From Maea johnstoni (taxonomy: Eukaryota; Annelida; Polychaeta; Spionida; Magelonidae): 64,000 nt of DNA. The position numbers were made by a program, and so were the translations under genes. The notes below the pieces were generated by a model. It was given only the letters and a program-made list of their open reading frames with translations. It was not told where the DNA came from and ran no database searches. The DNA lies in the NCBI GenBank assembly GCA_963942565.1, contig OZ012688.1:27435346-27499345 (forward strand). The letters run 5' to 3'. Shown here piece after piece: positions 1 through 12,440 of this stretch (positions are counted from its first letter, which is position 1; each line of letters starts with the position of its first letter).

Positions 1-689
1 TTAACGCCCGTCCTAATCACCCCTGGTGGCGAACGCGTGAAAATCATGCCGAAAATGACAATACGAGTATTGGTTGTGATGCGCTGAAATGGAGGTGTGA
101 TGGAGACTATGGGAGTAATTAGCGCTGTCGCTATGAAGTATTACGATGGAAATCGGCCGCGACAGCCACAGGGAATCTTGGGATAGCTAGTCGACAAATA
201 CTAGTCAAATTCTATCAGTATCAATACATGTGGATGTTGATTTTGACACTCCGCGACTTCTATCACTTTCCTCTGAAGAATTACTTTTATTGGATTGTGA
301 CAGCGAATCCGCATTTACATATTGTGGGGAATGTATGGGAAGAGAAGTCTTATAACTAGTAACATTTATTGTAGAATGTTAGTTTTCCTAGCTATTAACC
401 TATTTATGACCAGAGGGCACCTACTGTGGTCTGAGGGAGAAACTTGTACACAGTGAAAGCTTAGATGAATAAAAACAAATGGATATGAAACCAGCCAGTC
501 AACTGATTGGCTGAATAGCCCAAAAGTTACGTTCTACTCATGTTGATGCGCAGCTTTCTCTGTAATGTAAACGATACGAGATCCCTCATTGGTCTTTGTC
601 TCCTAGTGACGTCACACTGAGGCCAGATTCGAGACCCCTGGGATAGCTAGATCTTCACTATATCCGTTACTTATCCATTCTTTTACTCG
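1..689. other. Unique sequence, no gene recognised
   Basis: No long open frame, repeat or RNA gene recognised. A perfect CRE-type octamer TGACGTCA lies at 607-614, but a single octamer is weak evidence for a regulatory site. Confidence 0.4.
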
Positions 690-957
690 TCTAAGATTGA
701 ATATAATTGAAAATTTTCCACCTCAATATAACTCTCATGACATACAAGGATATCATGCCTTATTTCAATGAGAAAGTGCATGTGTATTGTTGTAATCTAA
801 AACTTTACCAATTTTGGGCAGTCACTTTTTAAGTATATACATATTTATGGTTTGAAATTTAAGTATACCATGATCGCTTTAAAAACGTGGACACCCAATA
901 ATTTTACAATTGCCAATTTTTGGCACCCTGTTTCTAAATCCTGGCTAGGAGCCTGCT
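690..957 (+). mobile_element. GTCTTAGCCAG-family MITE, 5'-truncated copy
   Basis: Matches the second half of the ~300-bp family seen at 24131-24440: CACCTCAATATAA, ATGACAT, the TTTCAATGAG segment, TTACAATTGCCAA, then the terminal TTTCTAAATCCTGGCTAG. Confidence 0.7.
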
Positions 958-1254
958 GTGGAACAGAGGAAACAGAAGCACTCTGTCTTTCATTGTATCC
1001 TTCTCATGTTTATTTTCTCTTGTCTTTCTGCTCCGCTGTCTGTGTTGGTGAAGCAGTCATCAGGATATGTTTGCATCATGTCCTTATTCCATGAGTTATT
1101 CTGTGAATCCGCCCCCCCCCCCCCCCTTCTTTCTCTCCTGTATAAAAGAACAGCCCCAGTGTGTATGTCAGTGTATCTGCCTCTCTCTCTGGATGTCTTT
1201 TTGATAGGGTGTGTTTTGAGTCCTTTCTTTGATCAGGGTCATGAGTCTTTAGAT

Positions 1255-1990
1255 GTGTGTGTATGTGTGTATATGTGTGTATGTGTATGTGTTGGTTAGT
1301 GTGTATGTAGATATAGACGCTTGCAGCCACTTATGTGTCGCGATTTGTCGAGCATGTTGTCCCCTTGTAGATAGTTGCATAGAGTAGCTCCAGTATTGGG
1401 TAAGGGCCATCAGGATTATCTGTTAATTACATTGCACTCGTTCCATGGCTGAGCAATCAGTCATCGTGAATTATGTGTGTGTATGTGCATGTGTAAGTTA
1501 GTGTGTAAGTATAGCTATGTATGTGTACACTTATGTGTCATGATTTGTTCAGTTGAGTATGTCAGTTGTCCTCTAGTAGGAAGTTGTATATGGGTTTGTA
1601 TGTGTATGTGTAAGTATATATGTAGTGTGTATGTAAATATATATGTATACTCTTTTGTGTCATGGTTTGTTGAGTTGGGTATGTTGTCCCCTAGTAGTGG
1701 TAGGTAGTTGCAGAGAGAGTAGCTCCAGTATCGATAAGGGCCATCAGGATTATCTGTTAATTGCATTGCCCTCATTCTGTGGCTATAGTAAGAGCAATCA
1801 GCCATTGTGTATATGTATGTGTAAATGTGTGTATGTTTGTATGTGTATGTGAGAGTTTGTGTGTATGTAGATATGTATGTGTACACTTATGTGTCATGTG
1901 TCATGATTTGTCGTAGTAGGTAGTTGCATAGAGTAGCTCCAGTATTGTGTAAGGGCCATCAGGATTATCTGTTAATTACATTGCGCTCCT
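1255..1990. repeat. Complex minisatellite with TG/TATG-rich spacers
   Basis: The segment CCATCAGGATTATCTGTTAA recurs at about 1408, 1740 and 1957. Each is preceded by a TAGTTGCA...GTAGCTCCAGTAT block and by variable TGTGTATG tracts with CACTTATGTGTCATGATTTG. There are three to four degenerate units of roughly 215-330 bases. Confidence 0.8.
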
Positions 1991-2160
1991 CGTTCCGCGG
2001 TGGCCGGGAGCCAACTGTTGTCGTGACCTCGCGGGAGACTGCGGGCGGACGCGGGCACTCGGGCCGCGCGGGCGGGGGCTCGCTACCTTGAGGGGTGGAG
2101 ACGGCCATGATGGATCACCCTCGGACAAGATAAGCGGCACGCTAGCGAGAGAGTGCTCCG
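1983..2160. other. GC-rich, CpG-rich island
   Basis: Sharp local rise in G+C with many CpGs in an otherwise AT-rich region. On the minus strand an ATG in a good context (CATCATGG, start at 2108) opens a 47-codon frame to 1965, with a possible donor (CAAGGTAGCG) after seven codons. No homology is recognised, so it could be a promoter or first exon of an unseen gene, or a chance frame. Confidence 0.3.
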
Positions 2161-2485
2161 ATAATTATATCAACACTTCCTTTGCTGAATAAACACACAA
2201 TTGCTAATTCCATTAGAATATCACAAGTGGGGAGAGATCCCGGCGCGGCTCAGGATATGCGCAAGAGTGTCTACTTAGCCACTTAGGGGTCAAGGTCACT
2301 CCCAAATATTTCCCTGCCCCGCGATTACGTACTTGTGGTTATTTCTATATTTCGCTCTTGTTTATTCTACTAACTCGCAGATTTGCCGACAGAGAACAAT
2401 TCTCTGCCTGTTAGTTTCTTCCGCCATATTTTTTCGAACAAATTTAGTTGATATTGTGAAAAGAGGGAAGAGGAAGGATAGGTAG

Positions 2486-2490
2486 AGATG

Positions 2491-2522
<32 letters not shown>

Positions 2523-2596
2523 GATGATAATTGTAATGATGGCAATAATGATGATAATAATGATGGAGATGATGATTATGATGATGGCAATAATGT

Positions 2597-2644
<48 letters not shown>

Positions 2645-2762
2645 GGAGGATGATGATGATGATGATGATGATCAATAATGATGATCAATAATAATGATGG
2701 TGATGATGATTATGATGATGGCAATTATGTTTATGATGGCCATAAGGATGATGATGATGATG
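2486..2762. repeat. (GAT)n microsatellite
   Basis: Interrupted ATG/GAT trinucleotide tract. It gives poly-Met, poly-Ile or poly-His frames that are not genes. Confidence 0.97.
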
Positions 2763-3868
2763 CAGCGCAAGACAAATAGCATAGTCCCATCTCCTGGGAG
2801 ATCTGACTTCCAAAAACGGCGAACTAAAGTTGGATTCAGTTAGTTCCTAAAGTAGGACTACCCGAATCTTGGGGAAGTTCCCCACTAAAACGCTACAAAA
2901 TGATAGCGGGAAAAAATGGTGGGTCTACCTAAAATGCTGGCGGGACTACCGTCAAATGTCCTGTGATGACATGATTTTGATAAAAATGATGCTTTTTTGT
3001 AAGTTGAAAATAACCTTGCCTTTATGCACTGCAACATTAACCCAAGTATACTATATTTTGTGTTGTTAGGGCCAATATACAAGAAACACAACAGTCATTT
3101 TTCTGATGAATTTATTTTGTCATGAAAGAACTGATATTAGGAATACTTGGCGCACTATGATGCAATGTGAAAGGCATCTATGAAGGTGTCCGTTTTTCCA
3201 AATCGAATTATGCCAAATACCAAGAAAACCCCTTGAGTGAGGTCGGAAATCAGATTTTCCTCAATAAAGACCTTTCATGAAGTGAAGAATAATTTGTTAT
3301 ATAAATCATATGTTACTTTTTGAAGAATAAATTCTGAAAGTCATATTCTGATATTTTTAGTGGAAAACATTGAATGCCATATGAATCAACAAATAAATTG
3401 ATGAAATGTTTGACTTACGTCATACTAAATAATGATTGATAACTAATACCTTTACCTTTGTAATCACAGTTTATAATCCTCTGAAGTGAAATATAAACCA
3501 GATGAAGAATTATTTCTCCGCTGCTTGCGAAATGCAATTAAATTTGTCTCTCGGAGAAAATGAATCCCAAGAACATGGTGAAATACGCAGTCCCTGGAGG
3601 CTTCATAATTCAGCATTTAAGCACGTTTGTCAAAGCCTAATAGGAAGATTTGTCATAATTTCGCCACTCTGCTCAGCATAGCTGCAAGCAAAAAGGTAAG
3701 GTATCCATTATGTTTTGACAGGTATCTTGAGGCTTTGAGTAATCGCCATCTTTCTTCAGATCTATCATTGTCCGACATGGTCTGTTTGGAGAAGTTGGTT
3801 CTTTGGAGTGAGAATAACACTCCCCTGTGTCCAGCTACTTGCCATAAAACTTTCTCTAACAAGTTAGA

Positions 3869-4119
<251 letters not shown>

Positions 4120-5009
4120 TGTCATTTGATATTGCGCCCTTTCCATATAAACATGCTCAAAGGCGCATTACATTCATTGTCAGAGGATAGATGTTGATAT
4201 CCACATAGTTATTTGATAAATACATCTTTGAACAGATGTGTTTTCAATTGTCGTTTGAAGATTGCCACACTCCCAGCTGCCCGAATATTATCTGGGAGTT
4301 GATTCCATAGTTTTGGGGCACAGGCACTAAATGATCTGTCACCGTAGGTTTTCATGTTGGTTCTCGGCTCGCAGAGTAAGTTCTTGGATGTTGATCTCAG
4401 TGTCCGTGGTGGGACATACTCTTTCAGCATTTCCCTCAGGTAAGAGGGTGCAGTTCCATGCAAACACTTGTACGCCAGGAGAAGAATCTTGAATTCAATT
4501 CTCTTCCTGACTGGTAACCAGTGAAGTTCCTTTAGTACTGGAGTGATATGGTCATACTTCTTTGTGAGTGTGATCACCCTGGCGGCATTATTTTGTACTC
4601 TCTGGAGCTTACATATTAGCTCTTCAGGTATTCCACAGAGAAGTCCATTGCAGTAGTCGAATCTTGAGGTTACCAGGGATATGACAGCACCTTTAGTTGA
4701 TTCTGCAGTCAAGTATTTTCTGATCCTTCCAATGTTTCGAAGGTGATAGTTTGCAGATTTGACTGCCTTTGACACATGTGCGGCCATATTCATGCTTGGA
4801 TCAAAAACAGAGCCCAGATTGCCGATAGGTATATTGAGAATCTTAACAATCTCACCATTTACGGAGATGCTAGGCACAGATATTTTGGCTCGCTGCTTAG
4901 GGGTACCTAGCACTAGGACTTCCGTTTTGTCTGCATTCAGTTTTAGCTTGTTCTGTGACATCCATGTATATATGTCAGTGAGGCAGCCCTCCAGCCTAGC
5001 AACTCCTAT

Positions 5010-5013
<4 letters not shown>
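4120..5013 (-). mobile_element. CR1/L2-type LINE, 3' end (RT thumb region and 3' UTR)
   Basis: The minus-strand frame ending at 4209 encodes the C-terminal part of a non-LTR reverse transcriptase: WMSQNKLKLNADKTEVLVLG, RFDYCNGLLCGIP, LQRVQNNAAR, LHWLPVRKRIEFKILLLAYK, then a terminal KRQLKTHLF segment. This is the typical ending of CR1/L2-clade ORF2. The catalytic YADD region and everything upstream are missing, because homology begins at a (TA)n array at 5014-5094. The ~90 bases beyond the stop are the 3' UTR, containing GGAAAGGGCGCAATATCAAA and running into (TA)n. The frame is open through ~265 codons, so this is a fairly young 5'-truncated copy. Confidence 0.9.

Positions 5014-5094
<81 letters not shown>
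5014..5094. repeat. (TA)n microsatellite at the LINE breakpoint
   Basis: 80 bases of TA separating the LINE fragment from unrelated sequence. Confidence 0.97.
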
Positions 5095-5095
<1 letters not shown>

Positions 5096-5395
5096 TCCTG
5101 AATATACTCCTGTTAGGAGAAGTTAGTTCCTGGGAGTGAGAAACAGCTCTCCCCTGTGTCCAGTTACTAAAATTCTTGAGAACTTGCTCTACCCAGCCAG
5201 GCTGAGAGTATCCTTTGAAAAGTCTCATTTGGATACAGTAATACTTTGAAAAAATACCTTTGAACTAAAGTCGTAGCCATCAGGGCATCTGGACACAGAT
5301 ATTTTAATTAGAAATATATCATTAGAGTAGTTGTGCCTTTCGGTTTGGTATAGACAAGAGTGGGTTGAATGTGTGCGAAAATTAGTCCCCCAGAC

Positions 5396-5694
5396 CATAG
5401 TCTTAGCTAGCAAGTTATCTGAGTGGGTGTCATTTGGACACCCAAACCTTTAAAAAAATCAACCCTCAGGACACCGTTTGGGAGAGTAATTTCTTAAAAT
5501 ATCATTTTCAAGGAGATCATTGAACTCTTTTCACCCCAATATAATTCAAATGACATTCCATCATGCCACTTCAAAAAAGCATATTCATCTTTGTGGTTGT
5601 AATCTTAGAATATTGTGGCCTCCCTTGAAAATAGGATGTCCCAAAATTTTACAAATGCCAATTTTGGGCCCCCTATATCCTGGCTAAGACCCTG
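5396..5694 (+). mobile_element. GTCTTAGCCAG-family MITE, near full length
   Basis: Begins CATAGTCTTAGCTAGCAAG, has the family's GTGTCATTTGGACACCC and CTCAGGACACC segments and CACCCCAATATAATTC, and ends CCTGGCTAAGACCCTG. The ends form an imperfect terminal inverted repeat. Confidence 0.85.
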
Positions 5695-6125
5695 TCCCCC
5701 CAGACTGATTTGGTGAGTTCCACATGTAGCTAGATAGCGAGGGCAGGAGCAGCAGTGGTAGCGGCAGTGGCATTGGTAGATTTGTAGTGTTTGTCCTATG
5801 TGTGTGGAGGGATGAGGAAGACGCATGTTGTTTCTGTTGTAGACCATGATAAATGATATACATGACTTGTGATTGCTTTTCCCCAGTCCTCACCCCAGCC
5901 CCCATATGGTGCAGCGTGACACTCCAGTAATCAAACCAAAAACCATGCTACCTCACTCCAAGAAACTGGTCTGGGGAATTTATAGAACCCCTTATGAGTT
6001 AAGAAACAGAAGTATATTGTGCTATTTATGGAACAATGCTTTACTTCTTACTTTATTGCAACAGTTTAAACTATTTAGAAGCATATGTGTTACTGAAACC
6101 ATTAAAGGCACATATTTGTGTTAAG

Positions 6126-6129
<4 letters not shown>

Positions 6130-6213
<84 letters not shown>
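6130..6213. repeat. (TA)n microsatellite
   Basis: Pure TA tract of about 84 bases. Confidence 0.97.
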
Positions 6214-6217
<4 letters not shown>

Positions 6218-6659
6218 TTATACTAAATAAGTTTGAATTATTTTTCAAAATTCGATTAATTCTTGTGGCTGTACCAACTTATGAAGGGAATGGAAGCAGT
6301 ACTCATATCGCACGTTTCTTTCGTATTCATTGAGAAAGGGATTAAAACATTGCTTAAGACCGTGCATGTCTTACAGTAGGTAGCAGATGGTAGTGTAAAT
6401 TCGCTGACCCACAATTCCCTGTTAATGCCCCTGGAAGCGTTCTCCTTGCCGCAGACATGGAGCGATATCTGCAGCTTGCCGCGACTCAGACCAGACTGAC
6501 CAATCGTTCGAGCTCCTTCGGGCGGCGGCATATGCCAACTGGTCTTGTAGGCCGCGGTGGCGCTGAGTTGCTTAGTGTCATTAAAGCGATGTTCTACAGA
6601 GATTTATCATGGGTGCAAGCGGAGCATTTCACAAACAAGACAGAACATCACAAACCTTA

Positions 6660-6965
6660 ATTATAGGGCAATTTGGCTGGATTTAGAGTGTGAGGGCTAT
6701 GAAGTGATACGCTGACCTTATTACATAGAGTGTAAAGGCTATGAAGTGATACTGACCTTATTACATAGAGGTTATGCTGATATATACCATACCGCTCTCC
6801 AACCTACTGAAATACACAATTGATAATTGAAATATACAATTATAGGGAAATTCGGCGAGATTTAGAGTGTGAGGACTATGAATTGATACTGACCTTATTA
6901 CATAGAGGTTATGCTGATATATACCATACTGCTCTCCAATTTTACTAAATTACAATTGAAATTTC
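6660..6965. repeat. Tandem repeat, two units
   Basis: Two units beginning AATTATAGGG and containing GATTTAGAGTGTGAGG, TGATACTGACCTTATTACAT and GCTGATATATACCATAC. The first has an extra internal duplication of the CTATGAAGTGATAC segment. Confidence 0.85.
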
Positions 6966-7330
6966 CTTGACATCATTTCACTTGCTTTAATTTGTTGATG
7001 TTCATGTAGTCTTTTATTATTTATTCCAGTCCTTTTTTTTGCATTTCATTTTTTGATTTATATATTTTTATCTATCTATATTAATTTTAAAAAATTAAAA
7101 ACATTTTACTTAATCATTTCTTTTCAGTTTTTGCATAGCTATCTCATCACATTTGCCAGCTTTTTTACTCAAAATGCCATGATTTTGAAAATGATTTTAG
7201 TCCATGTATGATCACTTTCATTGGCCATTAAACTCAATAATGTGGACCTATTTGGAACCTTTCAGTAGATGGAGGATCATCAGATCATGTGGATGTGAAA
7301 GTGTTAATGTGGACACACTCCAGATCTGCA

Positions 7331-7557
7331 TTAACCCATTCTTGCCAGTAATGCCAAAACAATTACTATTTTGGCGATATCTTTCTAACAAAAGCTATTT
7401 TAAGAAATTATTTGAAGAGGAAATGTTAAACAGTAGTAAACCCACAAATCTACTTCAAATATTTTGTGAAGTTATGCTTAATACCAAAGTTATTTTCAAA
7501 ATTATCATAGGTCCAGACGACACTTGTAAATGAGATCTCCTGGCATGAGTGGGTGAT
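7331..7557 (+). mobile_element. TTAA-type MITE, second family (piggyBac-like), tandem copy 1
   Basis: Starts TTAACCCATTCTTGCC, shares TTTGGCGATATC, GTCCAGACGACACTTGT and the terminal GGCATGAGTGGGT with the copy at 9901-10134. The right-hand TTAA is degraded. Confidence 0.8.
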
Positions 7558-7561
7558 AAGC

Positions 7562-7762
7562 ACAGACTATTTTGGCGATATCTTCCTGACTAAAGCTTAT
7601 TTATGAATTATTTGAAGAAGAAATGTTAATCGGTATTAAAGCAACAAAACTCCTTCAAAATTTTTATTAAGTTATGCTTTTTACCTGAGTTATTTTCAAA
7701 ATTACCATTGGTCCAGACGACAATTGTCATTAAGGAGATCTCCTGGCATGAGTGGGTCATAA
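7562..7762 (+). mobile_element. TTAA-type MITE, second family, tandem copy 2 lacking its left end
   Basis: A second copy follows the first directly, from CAGACTATTTTGGCGATATC to GGCATGAGTGGGTCATAA. The left terminal ~35 bases are absent, so it arose by tandem duplication rather than by insertion. Confidence 0.75.
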
Positions 7763-8899
7763 GAGTAGGCTAGTGAGGATGATCCCTCTTAAGGATAATG
7801 TTACACCCCCACTTCACCTCATCATGATGTAATAAAATAATTGCCGCTCTCCGAGGGCAATTAATGACCATATTGCCTGGTAAGCGTTAGACCTAGCTAG
7901 CCACCTAGGCCTTGTGCAAGTTGAAGGCCACTTTCTGGAAGACATTAGCTGATCATAATCACCTCATTCTGACATTGGGCTACTCTGAACTTGGAAAGAG
8001 CTTGCTGATTCGTAGGAACAGACCGACTTTTTGGAATCAACTTGAGGGAATGCATATGTATAAGCTCTTTCATGGAAGGGGCCACCTTTGCCACAGATTT
8101 GGAGCAAACAGTTCTTTCCTAGTTGTAATTATGCATGAAATCCTAACCACTATTTTGTATCTAAAGCATTGCCACTGACTGCTAGTTATCTCTCATCACT
8201 GCCTTTTTTTGAACCTGCCTGGGGCATGTGAGAAAGTTGTCAGTGACTTTCGGTTAGGTGGTGGTTTTCAACAGGTACTCCAGTTTCCTTCAACACTTAC
8301 AACTGGCTAGCTACGACATAGTTGCAATAAGGCAGAAAAAGTGACGATAATCACCATTTGAAATGCTTTATGATTGTCTACATCAGTGCTAGATATTTCT
8401 GAAAGCTCTCATATTTTGATGATCCTTTCTGCAAACCTTGGTGTTGAGGTATCTCTGTTCTGAACTACATGTTTGAATGTCTGCTTGTAAGTCCTTGTAT
8501 TGCAAGATATCTGTTAAGAAACACTTATATCAGATAGTCTTAGGTTTGCAATGGACGTGACATTTCAAAAAGCCCTTATGCTACAAGATCCTTGTTTAGA
8601 AATATCTACCTTGGTATTCAGGTCTCTATTGTGGAAATAAAACCTGATTGGAGGACTGTCTTGTATGACTGTAAGCTGCTAGTGGGTAAGGAGTGGTAGA
8701 GTGGTGTCAAATTAGTATGTAAATATGCTCTAACTCCCTGTAAGAGCCGGGTAATAAATCTGGCTTAGCCTCATTAATTCTAGTGCTCGTGATGAGGTGT
8801 TAATAAGGGGCTTCTGTAGAGCAGGGCCGGTAGCCTGGGACTCTGCCAAACGGGATTAGGCTTCAAGGCAAGTGTCTTGGCAGCCCTTCTGGGCCACTA

Positions 8900-8921
8900 G
8901 GGGGGGGGGGGGGGGGGGGGG
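8900..8921 (+). repeat. Poly-G run (22 G)
   Basis: Uninterrupted run of 22 G. Confidence 0.95.
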
Positions 8922-9035
8922 ATCAGGGCAAGCCAAGGCCAAGAGGATAAAATGAGTGAGATATCTTCACAAAGGAGGGCAGGCACTAAAATGAGAGCCA
9001 TCAATTATTCTCATTAAAGATCAATCATTAGCTCT

Positions 9036-9245
9036 TTAACCCTCATACTGATGGCTAGTTCTACCAATACAAAATGATACAAAAAACCTGAAAAACAACT
9101 GAAACCCTGGCTCATGGGTACTCATCTGACAGTACTCAGCAAGAGCTTTCCCATGAATACCAACATGACAGGGTTAAGATGGGTTTCATAAATCTTTGTA
9201 TCCTTGTGCTTTGGACGAAAGTAGCTTCAGGCTTGGAAGGGTTAA
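9036..9245 (+). mobile_element. TTAA-type MITE, first family (piggyBac-like)
   Basis: Bounded by TTAA at both ends. Contains the family landmarks ACAAAATGATACAAAA, TGAAACCCTGGC, GGGTACTCATCTGA, ACCAACATGACAGGGTT and CTTTGGACGAAAGTAGC, ending GGAAGGGTTAA. Length is about 210 bases. Its right TTAA is also the left TTAA of the next element. Confidence 0.88.
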
Positions 9246-9446
9246 CTCATTCATTACTTGACGAGTGTCGTCTGCACCTGTCACACTTTTAAGGATAACT
9301 TTGGAATCAAGCATGTATTTGAAAACTATTTGAAGGAGAGTTGTAGATTGAGTTTAGAAGAATAAGTCTCCATCAAATATTGCTTTTGTTAGAGAGATAC
9401 TACCAAAATAGTCAGGTGGTTTTGACTGCTACAGGCATAAATGGGA
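9242..9446 (-). mobile_element. TTAA-type MITE, second family, inverted
   Basis: Reverse orientation of the 9901-10134 family: TTAACTCATTCATTACTTG at the left end, GAGTGTCGTCTG, AAGGAGAGTTGTAGAT, CTTTTGTTAGAGAGATA, ending GCATAAATGGG. It shares TTAA 9242-9245 with the preceding first-family element. Confidence 0.75.
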
Positions 9447-9900
9447 AGAGTGATGGAACACGTAAAACTATATATCTAAGGGTGCTTATGGAACTTGGTA
9501 TTATACCAATTTTGACCATAACTATCTGCAACTTTGTTGTGTTATTACTTCCAATCAAATTAATCCTCCCTTATGGAGGATTGATTTTATTTAATCCTGT
9601 AAGTTCCCAGACTGAAGCATGTGAGAAAGTTAGCAGGGTTGGACAGTGGTTTTTCCTGGGTACTATGATTTCCAGTACAACTTTCAGCTGGCTAGTGATA
9701 GTTCAGCTTCACTATTGCAGAAAATGTAATGGAACCGCAAATCAAGCTCCATACTGATTCTTATAGGGTATGCATGGATGGGTGGCTCTTCACAATTTAC
9801 CTTGAATATGGCAGAAAAAGTGACAATTCATGAAAAAATACCAATTTTAAACCCCAGATTTCAATACTTGCAGTGCTTGCATTATTAACAACATGACTGA

Positions 9901-10134
9901 TTAACCCATTCATGCCTGTTGCAGCCAAAATCACCTAATTTGGTGATATGGTGATATCTCTCCAACAAAAGCAATATTTAGAAAAAATTTAACGGAGAAT
10001 TGTTCATCAGAAATCTATCTACAACTCTCCTTGAAACATTTCGCAAATTCATGCTTTATTCTGAAATTATTTTCAAAAGTTTGAAAAGTCCAGACGACAC
10101 TTGTTCAGTAAATCTCCAAGCATGAATGGGTTAA
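9901..10134 (+). mobile_element. TTAA-type MITE, second family, best copy
   Basis: A 15-base inverted repeat closes both ends: TTAACCCATTCATGC at the left and GCATGAATGGGTTAA at the right. Length is 234 bases with no coding capacity. A TTAA target site and termini beginning CCC are the hallmark of piggyBac-type elements. Superfamily assignment of a MITE without its transposase is an inference. Confidence 0.88.
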
Positions 10135-10658
10135 TTTAAGACAATACCTGGAGGTCACCGCAAGCGTTATTCCACCCCTAAAGCTGCTCATTTTGGCCGG
10201 CCTGATTAAGTAAAAGATGTTGACAAGAGGGAATTATGTCAAGTTTGTATGGACAAGTTGTATGTACAGGATGGGCTCGAGTTTACATGCTGTAGCTAAT
10301 TTCTGGCGGGCCTACATGTGGCCAGTGGCAATTGTGGCGGTCATTAAGAGAGACGGGCTGGTGTCAGTGGTGTTTAGCCTTGAGAAATGAGGCAGGGGGA
10401 GACCCGGCCAGCAGCGGGGCGACTCCAGGGATTCCCCGCAATTATTTCATAAACACGGCCTGCTCCCTGTCATCATTGGGGGAAGGGAGCTTGAGTTTAA
10501 CTCTCTCCCTCCTCCTCCTACGTTTTAGCAGAAGGCTCATGCTTCCTTTTCTGCCAAATCGGCATTGTTGAATTCAAAGTATCAGTTTCCTAAGTTATGA
10601 AAAACAACACATCAGATAATAAGAAATGGTAAAAGTGCAGTAGATTTCTGTGTGTGAG

Positions 10659-10837
<179 letters not shown>

Positions 10838-11959
10838 GAGAATTTCAGAAAAATAAAGCCTTTATACCCAAAGGAGAGTTCATGTTTTGCTTACACTTCT
10901 CCCTCACTACTTTACAAAGATGTGTAAGGATGCTATAGGCAGTTTACTTCAGATGATATGAAAAGCAGCTAGGCCTTTTTGACAGGTGTATGGATCAATG
11001 GATTTATTAGAGAAAAAAATGATTTCAAATTGCATGAAACTTTCCTGAACATAGTCAACTGCCTTAAATAGAGAATATGTTATGCTTCAAATATGCTTGC
11101 TTGCAGAATAATGAAAGAAACTGGATGTCTATTTCACTTGTCACTCAGATTTTGTTATGAGTGTTCACATGGTAAGATCAGATAAAAAATATCTCAAAAC
11201 ACTTTCCAAATGTTGAGACCCAGGTCATATTGTCTGACCCGATTACCTAACCAACTAGTCACACTAGTCCAGACAGTGAAATTGGCAATCACTTAAGCTT
11301 TCTATAGAAGTGCCAAAATGTTTGACATTTTAGAGCCAAGTTGCAATAGGATTTCCACCTTGTTTTCTGGCACATTTCATATGAGATACAATATTGAACA
11401 AGCACTATGCTATCAACTCTGTGATTCATTGCTCCAATTCTTCAGCCACCAAATTTGAAAAAAAGAAGAAGAAAAAGATTTCTAGCTGTTTGAGGGGAAG
11501 TCTGTGTTACAGAGGATGTTTTCCATGTAATAGAATAGCAGTTTCTATGCCAGTTTGGAATTTTGGAATTTCGATTATCGTCCCTTTTTCTGCCATATTA
11601 ATTGCGGCTTAGTCATGACTAGCCAGTTTTAAGTGGTGGAGGAAACCAGATTGCGAGCAAAAACCACTCCCCAAATCATTCCATGACAGTACAACGGTAC
11701 TTGTCCCTATATCATGCATATTCATCTGCATTTTATTTCAATCTGCAGAACCCTTATCTTTCCCCAAGAAGAATTAGATGCTTGTTGGTTTTATGTGCAG
11801 CCATAATTTGCTTCACCTAAAAGGTGGTTTGCTATGTGAGTTTTGAAACCACCATTATTTTTGCTCAAAACAACAACAACAACAAAAAAATTAATTTGTG
11901 TTGTTAGACATGTAGCCAGTAGCCACCCTCATCAATGTCCAAACAGAAGCCAGTTGGAT

Positions 11960-12440
11960 TTTGTGTAGCCACCAATAGTCTTGCCCAAAAACATATTATT
12001 GTGAGATGGGGCCACATGTAGCTTAGCCAGAAGAAAAAAAGAAAAAGAAAAAAGACACCAGGATTTAGTATTGAATGGAGTTGGGTATGATACAGTGTCC
12101 ATATTTGTCTGAGGATGTGATGTTTTGTCTAGAAAAAATATTATTGTGAGATGTGCAGTCACAAACAGCTTTGCCAAAAAGAAATTAAAAAAAAGTCAAC
12201 ACCAGGATTTGCTATTGAATAGAGTAGGGTATGATGCAGTGTCCATATTTGTCTAAGGATAAGACATTTTGCTAAGAAAAAAAGAATACTATTGTGAGAT
12301 TTGCAGCCACAAACAGCTTTGCCAAAAAAAGCAAAAAAAAAGAAAGCAAAAAAAAAAAAAGCAAAAAAAAAAAGATAGAAAAGAAAGAAAACACCATGAT
12401 TTGGTATTGAATGTGTTGGGGTATGTCACAGTGAGAGGAT
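11960..12440. repeat. Tandem repeat, three degenerate units of ~130-150 bases
   Basis: Units share ATTATTGTGAGAT, CAGCTTTGCCAAAAA, a variable A-rich segment, ACACCAGGATTTGGTATTG and CAGTGTCCATATTTGTCT. The A/AAAG tract grows from unit to unit. Confidence 0.8.

Noticed and set aside
607-614. CRE octamer TGACGTCA as a promoter element
   Set aside because: One octamer without a transcription start or neighbouring exon is too little. It is mentioned only in the region description.
4209-5228. A 339-codon minus-strand gene
   Set aside because: Only the part below 5014 is LINE reverse-transcriptase C-terminus. The rest is (TA)n and unrelated sequence that happens to be in frame.
6457-6660. 67-codon plus-strand frame (MERYLQLAATQ...) as the missing SOWAH winged-helix exon
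   Set aside because: It lacks the expected pattern of that domain and has no donor at a matching phase. The missing exon is not seen in the window.
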